From positions 1 to 7,287 of the forward strand of contig CANRKS010000050.1 in NCBI GenBank assembly GCA_947631285.1: a stretch of 7,287 nucleotides of DNA, given 5' to 3'. Made by a program: the position numbers and the translations under genes. The notes under the pieces are model-generated. The model was not told the DNA's origin and ran no database searches. It saw only the letters and a list, made by a program, of their open reading frames with translations. Within the stretch, counting starts at the first letter, position 1; every line of letters starts with the position of its first letter. Below are positions 1 to 5,484 of the stretch, one piece after another. The stretch is from an uncultured Bacilli bacterium. GTDB lineage: Bacteria; Bacillota_I; Bacilli_A; RF39; UBA660.

Positions 1-50
1 ATTCACCAAAAAATATTGAGTAAAATGGATGTCAAAACTATTTTTAAGAA

Positions 51-79
51 TTGAAAAATATTAACCCTTGTGATAGTAT
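51..79 (+). promoter_or_regulatory. Sigma-A-type promoter of the divIC-like gene
   Basis: A TTGAAA box at 51-56 is followed after 17 bp by TAGTAT at 74-79. The -10 box is preceded by TG at 71-72, making an extended -10. Transcription would start near 86 and give a leader of about 20 nt containing the AGGAG ribosome site at 93-97. The spacing and location are good. No operator is evident. Confidence 0.6.
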
Positions 80-106
80 CAAAAATGAAAATAGGAGATT
101 TTTTGG

Positions 107-400
107 ATGCATACGAAAAAGAGCAAGAAGGAAAAGAAAAGACTATTTTTAATTTCTATAACAATTATGGGATTGTTAACTCTTTTAGTTGCAACAGTAT
201 ATAATGATTGGAAACAAATATTAAATAATCGAAAATTAACTAGTGAACTTACAAAAGAATATGCTAATTTACTTGATGAAGAAGCAAAATTAAATGCTGA
301 AATTACTAAATTACAAGATGATACTTATTTAGCCCGATATGCCAAAGAAAAATATATGCTTTCTAGTGATGGAGATACCATAATTAAATGGAATAAATAA
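107..400 (+). CDS. divIC: DivIC/FtsB-family septum formation protein
   Basis: This is a small bitopic membrane protein of the DivIC/FtsL/FtsB superfamily, which in Bacillota joins the FtsL-DivIB subcomplex of the divisome and helps activate septal wall synthesis. Visible layout: a Lys/Arg-rich cytoplasmic N-terminus (residues 3-12), one transmembrane helix (about 13-32), an extracellular coiled coil rich in Glu/Leu/Lys (about 36-71), and the family-typical C-terminal motif YLARYAKEKY at 74-83 followed by SSDGDTIIKW. The 97 residues fall in the family range (roughly 90-125). The start is supported by AGGAG at 93-97 with a 9-nt spacer. It has its own promoter and converges on clpP. FtsB and FtsL are related, so the exact name is less certain than the family; the YLARYA motif favours DivIC. 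Confidence 0.82.
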   Translation: MHTKKSKKEKKRLFLISITIMGLLTLLVATVYNDWKQILNNRKLTSELTKEYANLLDEEAKLNAEITKLQDDTYLARYAKEKYMLSSDGDTIIKWNK

Positions 401-403
401 ATA

Positions 404-976
404 TTATTTAATTATTTCATCAATAAGACCATATTTTAAAGCATCAGAAGGATCCATATAATTATCTCTTTCTGTATCTTTTTCAATTGTTTCTATTTTT
501 TGATTAGTTACTTTAGCTAATATTTTATTTAATTTGGCTTTAATTTTTAAAATTCTTTCAGCTGCAATTTTAATATCAGTAGCTTGACCTTGGGTTCCCC
601 CAAGGGGTTGATGAATCATTATTTCAGAATTAGGAAGACTACATCTTTTCCCAATGGTTCCATTTGCGAGTAAGAAGGCTCCCATAGAAGCCGCTAGGCC
701 AATGCAAATAGTTTTAACATCACTTTTAATATAATTCATCGTATCATAAATAGCCATTCCACTTGTAATAGAACCACCTGGGGAATTAATATATAAATAA
801 ATATCATTATGATTTAGACTATCTAAATATAATAATTCTGAGACAACAATACTAGCTAAGCTATCATTAATTTCCCCATTAATAAAAACAATACGATCAT
901 TTAGAAGTCTTGAGTATAAATCGTATGCATATTCTTTATTACTACTTTTTTCAATAACTGTTGGAATTATATTCAT
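404..976 (-). CDS. clpP: ATP-dependent Clp protease proteolytic subunit ClpP
   Basis: ClpP is the serine peptidase that forms the tetradecameric chamber of the Clp protease and degrades substrates unfolded by ClpX or ClpC in the cytoplasm. The catalytic triad is complete: Ser97 in GLAASMGA, His122 in MIHQPLGG, and Asp171 in ERDNYM. Other hallmarks are the N-terminal IPTVIEK, YDLYSRLLNDRIVF, the oxyanion-strand motif INSPGGS (64-70), and the C-terminal YGLIDEII. The 190 residues are close to the usual 193-200, slightly short at the C-terminus. The start codon at 976-974 is preceded on the minus strand by AGGTGA (987-982) with a 5-nt gap. No CtsR-like heptad repeat or CIRCE element is visible upstream. 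Its stop lies 3 bp from that of the convergent divIC-like gene, with no terminator hairpin between them. Confidence 0.97.
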   Translation of the reverse strand: MNIIPTVIEKSSNKEYAYDLYSRLLNDRIVFINGEINDSLASIVVSELLYLDSLNHNDIYLYINSPGGSITSGMAIYDTMNYIKSDVKTICIGLAASMGAFLLANGTIGKRCSLPNSEIMIHQPLGGTQGQATDIKIAAERILKIKAKLNKILAKVTNQKIETIEKDTERDNYMDPSDALKYGLIDEIIK

Positions 977-995
977 TTATTTCACCTATAATTAT

Positions 996-1024
996 AATAT
1001 AAAAAATAGTAAGTTTTTATTCAA
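996..1024 (-). promoter_or_regulatory. Putative clpP promoter
   Basis: Read on the minus strand, TTGAAT (1024-1019) is followed by a 17-nt spacer and TATATT (1001-996). The predicted start is about 10-15 nt before the AGGTGA ribosome site. The -35 box overlaps that of the divergent kinase promoter. The AT-rich background makes the exact boxes uncertain. Confidence 0.5.
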
Positions 1025-1048
1025 AAATAGGGTAATTTGTGTTAAACT
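1020..1048 (+). promoter_or_regulatory. Putative promoter of the kinase-gap operon
   Basis: TTCAAA (1020-1025), a 17-bp spacer, then TAAACT (1043-1048) preceded by TG at 1040-1041 (extended -10). The ribosome site AGGGAG at 1061-1066 follows, 6 nt before the ATG at 1073. The -35 box is weak and coincides with the clpP -35 box on the opposite strand. Confidence 0.45.
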
Positions 1049-1072
1049 ATTTAATAGTAAAGGGAGACTAGT

Positions 1073-2719
1073 ATGGAGACAATTAAAATAACTATTAATA
1101 ATGGTTTAGAAAAAACTTTCCCTATGAATACAACTTACTATGAAATTAGTAAGGGGTTTAAATTGAATAATAATGTCTTAGGAGTAAAAATAAATAATGA
1201 ATTTTTTGATTTGCGAGAAAAAGCAATTAGTGATGCTAGTGTATCATTTATAGATTTAAATGATTTAACAGGTAATAAAATATATAAAAGTGGGTTAGAA
1301 TTTATTTTTGAAGTGGCCTTAAAAACGGTTTTTCCTGATCTTGATATTACCTATCAACATAGTGTTCCTAAAGGTTTTTTGGGAGAAATAATTGGTGATA
1401 AAATATTAACCCAAGAAGATATTAGTAAAATAAAAAGTGAAATGGCTAATCTTATTTCTGATAATCTTATTTTTAATAAATTAAATGTTAAAAAGAAAGA
1501 AGCTGTTCAATTTTATCATAAGATTAAACAGTTAGAAAAAGCTGAAAATATTGAAAGTATATCAGATAAAGTAGTTACTTTATATGAATTAAAGGGGCAT
1601 TATAATTATTTTTATTCTGATATGCCTTATTCTACGGGTAGTGTAACTAAATATGAAATAGTTTATTTAGGAAGAAATAGATTAGTCTTTATAATTCCTA
1701 CCAATAGAACAGGAGGAGAACTTCCTGAATATGTTCATTATGATAATATAATTAATTCCTTTTTAGTAGGTAAAAATTGGTTAGAAACATTAAATATGAA
1801 ATATGTATCTTCCATTAATAAAACAATAGGTACTGGTAAGATTAAAGATTTTATGAAATCATGTGAATTAGTATTTAATTTAAATATTGCTAAAATTGCT
1901 AGTACGGTAACTACTAATCGAGATATTAAATTTATTTTAATCGCTGGTCCTTCTTCTAGTGGGAAAACAACTACGACCAAAAGATTGGCTTCTTACTTTA
2001 TGGCTCAAGGATATGAAACTATTAGAATATCTATTGATGATTTTTTCTTAGAAAGAGAAGATTCTCCTAAAGATGAAAATGGTAATTATGATTTTGAATG
2101 TTTAACTGCAATTGATTTAAATTTATTTAATGATACTTTAAAAAGATTATTAAATGGCGAAACGGTTTCTTTACCAAGTTTTAATTTTGTAACTGGTAAA
2201 AAAGAATTTAATGAAAATTATGTAAAATTAAATGATAAAACTTTAGTACTTATTGAAGGATTACATGCAATTAATGATGATTTATTACCTAGTATAGAAA
2301 ATAAATATAAGTATAAAATATATTTAAGTCCTTTTATTCCTTTAAATATTGATCGTCATAATTATATTTCTACGGTTGATTTAAGACTTTTAAGAAGAAT
2401 AATTAGAGATAATAGGACAAGAAATTATGATGTTAATAAAACTATTCATGCTTGGCAAAGTGTAAGAAATGGGGAAGAAAAATATATTTTTCCTTTCATT
2501 CATCAAGCTGATGTAATTATAAATACGGCTCTACCATATGAAATAGGAGTTTTAAAAGTATATGTTGAGCCTTTACTTAGATCAATTAGTGTTGAAAACG
2601 ATTATTATGAAGAAGCTAGAAGACTTTTAAACTTTTTAAAAATATTTTATACAATTCCAGGGGAATATGTTAGTGATGATTCAATATTAAGAGAATTTAT
2701 AGGAGGAAAATATGATTAG
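1073..2719 (+). CDS. TGS-domain uridine kinase-like nucleoside kinase
   Basis: This is a fusion seen in Bacillota: a threonyl-tRNA-synthetase-like N-terminal part joined to a P-loop kinase of the uridine kinase/phosphoribulokinase family. Residues 1-62 resemble a TGS domain, and about 65-245 the editing-domain-like region of ThrRS. The kinase part (about 285-495) shows Walker A GPSSSGKT at 292-299, IDDFF at 321-325 (the usual substrate/Mg site), IEGLHAIN at 394-401, and an Arg-rich lid at 436-450 (DLRLLRRIIRDNRTR). The expected role is ATP-dependent phosphorylation of a nucleoside, probably uridine, in the cytoplasm. The physiological substrate of the TGS-fused type is not shown by sequence. 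The 548 residues are normal for this fused family and far longer than stand-alone Udk (about 210). The last 8 nt overlap the gap gene, so the two are probably co-transcribed and translationally coupled. Confidence 0.88.
   Translation: METIKITINNGLEKTFPMNTTYYEISKGFKLNNNVLGVKINNEFFDLREKAISDASVSFIDLNDLTGNKIYKSGLEFIFEVALKTVFPDLDITYQHSVPKGFLGEIIGDKILTQEDISKIKSEMANLISDNLIFNKLNVKKKEAVQFYHKIKQLEKAENIESISDKVVTLYELKGHYNYFYSDMPYSTGSVTKYEIVYLGRNRLVFIIPTNRTGGELPEYVHYDNIINSFLVGKNWLETLNMKYVSSINKTIGTGKIKDFMKSCELVFNLNIAKIASTVTTNRDIKFILIAGPSSSGKTTTTKRLASYFMAQGYETIRISIDDFFLEREDSPKDENGNYDFECLTAIDLNLFNDTLKRLLNGETVSLPSFNFVTGKKEFNENYVKLNDKTLVLIEGLHAINDDLLPSIENKYKYKIYLSPFIPLNIDRHNYISTVDLRLLRRIIRDNRTRNYDVNKTIHAWQSVRNGEEKYIFPFIHQADVIINTALPYEIGVLKVYVEPLLRSISVENDYYEEARRLLNFLKIFYTIPGEYVSDDSILREFIGGKYD
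2701..2706 (+). promoter_or_regulatory. Strong ribosome binding site of gap inside the kinase gene
   Basis: A perfect AGGAGG lies 5 nt before the gap ATG at 2712 and inside the final codons of the upstream kinase gene. It fixes the gap start and supports translational coupling across the 8-nt overlap. No separate promoter for gap was seen. Confidence 0.85.
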
Positions 2720-3716
2720 AGTAGCAATTAATGGATTTGGAAGAATAGGAAGAATAGCATTTAGAGAAATGATTACTGATAGTGCATTTGATATTGTAGC
2801 TATCAATGATACTTCTAATGCCGAAGAATTATGCCATTTACTTAAATATGATACGGTACATCGTTCATTTCATGAAAATGAAATAACTTTTGAAGGTGAT
2901 ACTTTAGTAATTGCCAATCTTAAAAGAATAAAAGTATATGCGGAAAGAGAACCTTTAAATCTTCCTTGGAAAGAATTAAATGTTGATTTAGTTTTAGAAT
3001 GTACCGGAGCTTTTACTAAAGAAGAAGACGCCATGAAACATATACAAGCAGGAGCTAAAAAAGTTTTAATTTCTGCTCCTGGTAAGGGAAATATGAAAAC
3101 GATTGTTTATGGCGTTAATGAAGGTATTTTAGATGGTAGTGAACAAATTGTTTCAGCCGCTAGTTGTACAACTAATTGTCTTGCACCAGTTTTAAAAGTT
3201 ATTAATGATACATTTGGAATTGAAAAAGGTTTTATGAGTACGGTTCATGCTTTTACCAATGATCAAGCAACTCTTGATATTACACATAAGAAAGGTATTT
3301 ATGCAAGAAGAGGAAGAGCAGCCAGTCAAAATATTATTCCGGCTTCAACGGGAGCAGCTTCAGCCATTGGAAAAGTAATTCCTGAATTACAAGGTAAACT
3401 TGATGGCCTTGCTTACCGAGTACCAGTATATGATGGTTCACTTATAGATGTAACTTTAGAATTAAAAAATACTCCATCAGTAGATGAAGTAAATAATGCT
3501 TTTATTGCTCATCAAAGTGAAGCCTTAAAATTTACTAAAGATCCTATTGTTTCTAGTGATATTATTGGTAAGAGAGTAGGAGCTTTAGTTGATGGCTTAC
3601 TTACAAATCTTATTGAAGTAGATGGTAAAAGATTATATAAAATAGTAGCATGGTATGATAATGAACTTGGTTATACAGTTCAAATGTTAAGAACTGCTAA
3701 ATGTATGTTTAAATAA
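2712..3716 (+). CDS. gap: Type I glyceraldehyde-3-phosphate dehydrogenase
   Basis: This enzyme converts glyceraldehyde-3-phosphate, NAD(P)+ and phosphate to 1,3-bisphosphoglycerate in glycolysis. Visible signatures: Rossmann motif INGFGRIGR (6-14); Asp33 in INDTSN, where an acid normally favours NAD+; the active-site block ASCTTNC with catalytic Cys152; the general-base His179 in STVHAF; ASTGAA at 211-216; and WYDNELGY at 314-321. The 334 residues match the family. One oddity lies in the cofactor/tetramer loop: the usual D-x-P-H-K followed by RRARAA reads DITHKKGIYARRGRAAS (189-205). Thr thus replaces the common Pro, there are extra residues, and Gly replaces Ala in RRARA. NAD+ use is still more likely, but cofactor preference is not certain. 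The partner enzyme Pgk is encoded 1.8 kb downstream, separated by the surface-protein gene. Confidence 0.97.
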   Translation: MIRVAINGFGRIGRIAFREMITDSAFDIVAINDTSNAEELCHLLKYDTVHRSFHENEITFEGDTLVIANLKRIKVYAEREPLNLPWKELNVDLVLECTGAFTKEEDAMKHIQAGAKKVLISAPGKGNMKTIVYGVNEGILDGSEQIVSAASCTTNCLAPVLKVINDTFGIEKGFMSTVHAFTNDQATLDITHKKGIYARRGRAASQNIIPASTGAASAIGKVIPELQGKLDGLAYRVPVYDGSLIDVTLELKNTPSVDEVNNAFIAHQSEALKFTKDPIVSSDIIGKRVGALVDGLLTNLIEVDGKRLYKIVAWYDNELGYTVQMLRTAKCMFK

Positions 3717-3740
3717 ATTTATTCGTTTTGCTGATGCTAA

Positions 3741-3770
3741 TGAACTAGTATTCCTATTAGTTCACATTTT
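3741..3770 (+). terminator. Hairpin terminator candidate after gap
   Basis: TGAACTAGTA (3741-3750), loop TTCC, then TATTAGTTCA (3755-3764) form a 10-bp stem with one G-U pair. It starts 24 nt after the gap stop codon. Only C plus ATTTT follows (3765-3770), so the U-tract is short. It may be a weak terminator or attenuator that separates the kinase-gap transcript from the surface-protein gene. Confidence 0.5.
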
Positions 3771-3818
3771 GACACCATTTTGACGTCCAGTTCCAACAAA
3801 TTTTGAACGAAAATTGAC
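3766..3818 (+). repeat. Phased array of four ATTTTGAC-like elements
   Basis: The same 8-bp motif recurs at 3766-3773 (ATTTTGAC), 3777-3784 (ATTTTGAC), 3800-3808 (ATTTTGAAC, one extra A) and 3811-3818 (AAATTGAC, two mismatches). Start-to-start distances are 11, 23 and 11 bp, close to one, two and one turns of B-DNA, so all copies face the same side. The last copy contains the -35 box of the surface-gene promoter. This is compatible with an operator array or with redundant -35-like elements. The AT-rich background makes chance possible. Confidence 0.35.
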
Positions 3819-3840
3819 ACTGGGGGGGGTGTTATATAAT
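3814..3840 (+). promoter_or_regulatory. Promoter with poly-G spacer (likely phase-variable)
   Basis: TTGACA (3814-3819) and TATAAT (3835-3840) both match the sigma-A consensus exactly. The spacer is only 15 bp and contains eight consecutive G (3822-3829). Two more G would restore the optimal 17 bp. Homopolymeric G or C runs between the -35 and -10 boxes are a known phase-variation design, as at Neisseria porA and opc, where slippage changes the spacing and the expression level. The predicted transcript starts near 3847, upstream of the structured leader. Confidence 0.75.
3822..3829 (+). repeat. Homopolymeric G8 tract
   Basis: Eight consecutive G flanked by T on both sides. It is the longest G or C run seen in this AT-rich window and lies exactly in the promoter spacer. 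Such runs are prone to slipped-strand length changes. Confidence 0.9.
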
Positions 3841-3856
3841 AACCATATAAGATATG

Positions 3857-3891
3857 AAAGGTGTTGTTAATAATAAAAATTATTAACAACA
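3857..3891 (+). promoter_or_regulatory. Leader hairpin between Shine-Dalgarno and start codon
   Basis: The Shine-Dalgarno-like AAAGG (3857-3861) is 34 nt upstream of the first ATG (3896), too far for normal initiation. The sequence between contains a perfect inverted repeat: 3862-3874 pairs with 3879-3891 (13 bp) around an AAAA loop. When folded, AAAGG lies 4 nt from the ATG at 3896 and 10 nt from the ATG at 3902. The hairpin therefore plausibly brings the ribosome site and start together, as described for phage T4 gene 25. No other Shine-Dalgarno sequence lies closer to the start. Confidence 0.6.
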
Positions 3892-3895
3892 ATAT

Positions 3896-5407
3896 ATGGT
3901 TATGAATGAAGAAAATAGAAAGAAAATATTAATTGGAAGTATAATTGCAGTCATCACTTTAGTAATTGTGGTAGCGGGAGCAACTTATGCCTTCTTTTCT
4001 TTAAATGTAAGTGGAGATACCACCAATACAAATGTTGATATTGAAACAGGTAATGCTGATGTTGTAACAATCGAGCAAGGTGCAGAAAATATCCATATCA
4101 ATTTAGCAGTTTCTGATATGGCAAAAGATAATCCTAATAAAGCATATTATGCTACCGATACTGATGATAATTATAAATTAACTGTAAAAGATGGAACCTT
4201 AACATTTGCCACAATTACAGGAACAAATAAAGAAGCAAGTGATTGTACCGCCAAAGTGACAATCACGATGGATACAAGTAATGATTCTATGGGAAAAGTC
4301 TTAAAAAATAATGATGCTATACTTCACCTAGAAAGTGGTGAATATAAAGAAGATATCAATTTAGCAAGTTTATTAACTGAAGAAGCTCAATCTTCAGTAA
4401 CAAAAGAAATAGAAGTAGATTTAAGTGTCAGTGAAAGCGCCGGAGCATCAATTACAGGATATTTAAAAGTAAATAATACAGATTCGGATCAATCATACCT
4501 AGCAGGTAAAACATTAAATATCACGATAAGTATAAGTAATCTTGATTGTGAAATAAGAACAATACATCCTAATGTTAAATTATTACAAGAAAAAGGTGGG
4601 GATACATTTAAAGAACAAAATGGGATGTATCGGTTTGTTGATGTAATACATTTTGCGGACAACGTTGTAACAATTTTACCAACTAATAATTATATTTGTT
4701 TTGGAACAGAAAATACCGAAACATGTAAAGCAACACCAGAAAATTATATGTACCGAATTATTGGAATAACGAGTGAAAGGGATAATACAATAGGATTGAA
4801 AGCCAATCAATTAAAATTAATTAAAGCTATACCTTCAACTGAAAAACAAAAGTGGAATAGTTTATATGCCAAAGCAGACTGCGAGACAGATGGCGTAGAA
4901 AATGACAAATGTAAATGGGATGCCTCAGATATGAAAACCTATTTAAATACAACATTCTTACCTGATGCGGTAAGGAAATGGGAAAATGGAGAACATTGGC
5001 AAAGTTTAATAACAAGTCAAAAATGGTATAATGCAATCCAAAGTAATAGTTCTTTCTTAAAAAAGGAAGAAAAAGGAGATCCAGTAACAGTAACAGAAGC
5101 CTGTCAGATAGGATTGATGTATGCATCGGATTATAACAATGGTTTACAAGGAATATCGAATAGGAATTGGCTATATATAACGAACGGGTGGGAGGGTAAT
5201 CCAGATGTCGGAGAATGGACGATGAGTAGACGTGGCTTGTGGGGGAGTTATTATGCGGTATCGTACCCGTCGCCGCCGGCTGGCCAGATCACTCACAAGA
5301 GTATATCTTGGACGTTTGCAGTTCGCCCCGTCTTCTATGTAGATCCTAATGTAACATTAACTGGTGAAGGAAGTACTGATGATCCATTTATAATTCATTC
5401 ATCATAA
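3896..5407 (+). CDS. SipW-cognate secreted protein with DUF6273-like variable C-terminal domain
   Basis: This is probably a surface-displayed or secreted protein of unknown ligand. Residues 3-10 (MNEENRKK) are a charged n-region, about 11-35 a hydrophobic segment ending in AGATYAFFSLNVSG, the TasA/SipW-cognate type signal found on proteins cleaved by SipW-like signal peptidases. Residues about 36-220 are a beta-rich, Thr/Asp/Asn-rich TasA-like or Ig-like region. Residues about 240-500 resemble DUF6273/C-type-lectin or FGE-like domains: MYRIIGI (285-291), WDASDMKTYLNTTFL (341-355), WLYITNGW (425-432), WTMS (441-444), VRPVFYV (476-482), and a final TGEGSTDDPFII. Codons from about 422 to 482 are GC-rich and adenine-poor, unlike the rest of the gene. 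Family starts of the form MNEEN suggest the true start may be the ATG at 3902 rather than 3896. It has its own promoter and terminator and separates gap from pgk. Confidence 0.8.
   Translation: MVMNEENRKKILIGSIIAVITLVIVVAGATYAFFSLNVSGDTTNTNVDIETGNADVVTIEQGAENIHINLAVSDMAKDNPNKAYYATDTDDNYKLTVKDGTLTFATITGTNKEASDCTAKVTITMDTSNDSMGKVLKNNDAILHLESGEYKEDINLASLLTEEAQSSVTKEIEVDLSVSESAGASITGYLKVNNTDSDQSYLAGKTLNITISISNLDCEIRTIHPNVKLLQEKGGDTFKEQNGMYRFVDVIHFADNVVTILPTNNYICFGTENTETCKATPENYMYRIIGITSERDNTIGLKANQLKLIKAIPSTEKQKWNSLYAKADCETDGVENDKCKWDASDMKTYLNTTFLPDAVRKWENGEHWQSLITSQKWYNAIQSNSSFLKKEEKGDPVTVTEACQIGLMYASDYNNGLQGISNRNWLYITNGWEGNPDVGEWTMSRRGLWGSYYAVSYPSPPAGQITHKSISWTFAVRPVFYVDPNVTLTGEGSTDDPFIIHSS
5216..5338 (+). 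other. Candidate hypervariable region (DGR-target-like)
   Basis: This segment encodes residues 441-481, from WTMS to VRPVFY. By hand count 5161-5340 is 93/180 G+C (52%), against 17/60 (28%) at 4681-4740 in the same gene. Adenine falls to 9/60 at 5221-5280, against 28/60 at 4681-4740, while T there stays at 15/60. Codons rare elsewhere in the window (CCG, TCG, GCG, GGG, CGC) cluster here. Preferential loss of A is what adenine-directed mutagenesis from a template repeat would leave. The GC-rich stretch encoding FAVRPVFY (5323-5338 and just before) would be a plausible 3' invariant flank. No template repeat or reverse transcriptase is present in the window, so the mechanism is unproven. Confidence 0.5.
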
Positions 5408-5427
5408 TGTTAAATATTCGTCAAAAT

Positions 5428-5461
5428 AAAAGTCTTAAGTATAAAATACTTGAGATTTTTT
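5428..5461 (+). terminator. Rho-independent terminator of the surface-protein gene
   Basis: TCTTAAGTAT (5433-5442), loop AAA, and ATACTTGAGA (5446-5455) make a 10-bp stem with one G-U pair. The flanking AAAAG (5428-5432) can extend it against the T-run at 5456-5461. It begins 20 nt after the stop codon. The T-run directly abuts the presumed pgk promoter. Confidence 0.8.
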
Positions 5462-5480
5462 GATATTATATAATTGGTGG
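5461..5480 (+). promoter_or_regulatory. Possible pgk promoter -10 and ribosome site
   Basis: TG at 5461-5462 followed by TATTAT (5464-5469) forms an extended -10 without a recognisable -35. A TATAAT at 5469-5474 is an alternative, but it would leave almost no leader. GGTGG at 5476-5480 lies 4 nt before the pgk ATG and supports that start. The promoter region overlaps the end of the preceding terminator. Pgk may instead depend partly on read-through. Confidence 0.35.
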
Positions 5481-5484
5481 TAAT

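Noticed and set aside
1..54. Open reading frame tail ending at a TGA at 52-54 (IHQKILSKMDVKTIFKN), possibly the end of an upstream gene
   Set aside because: Only 17 codons are visible, another forward frame also ends plausibly at 21-23, and no family can be recognised, so which frame (if any) is coding cannot be decided.
401..403. Bidirectional terminator between the divIC-like gene and clpP
   Set aside because: The gap is 3 bp and the flanking coding ends form no convincing G/C-containing hairpin.
977..1072. CtsR or HrcA (CIRCE) operator upstream of clpP
   Set aside because: Neither the GGTCAAA heptad repeat nor a TTAGCACTC inverted repeat is present.
1738..1980. 80-codon open frame on the minus strand
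   Set aside because: It lies wholly inside the kinase gene opposite its conserved Walker A region and has no ribosome site or family resemblance.
3840..3902. Invertible promoter (phase-variable DNA inversion) between the outer inverted repeats
   Set aside because: The promoter boxes lie outside the repeats, the arms are only 11 bp, and no invertase gene is present in the window; poly-G slippage explains variability better.
4827..5126. 99-codon open frame on the minus strand
   Set aside because: It is antisense to the DUF6273-like domain, Leu-rich from A/T-biased codons, with no ribosome site.
5216..5338. DGR template repeat within this window
   Set aside because: I looked on both strands for a second copy of the GC-rich VRPVFY-coding flank and found none here; only the candidate variable region is present.
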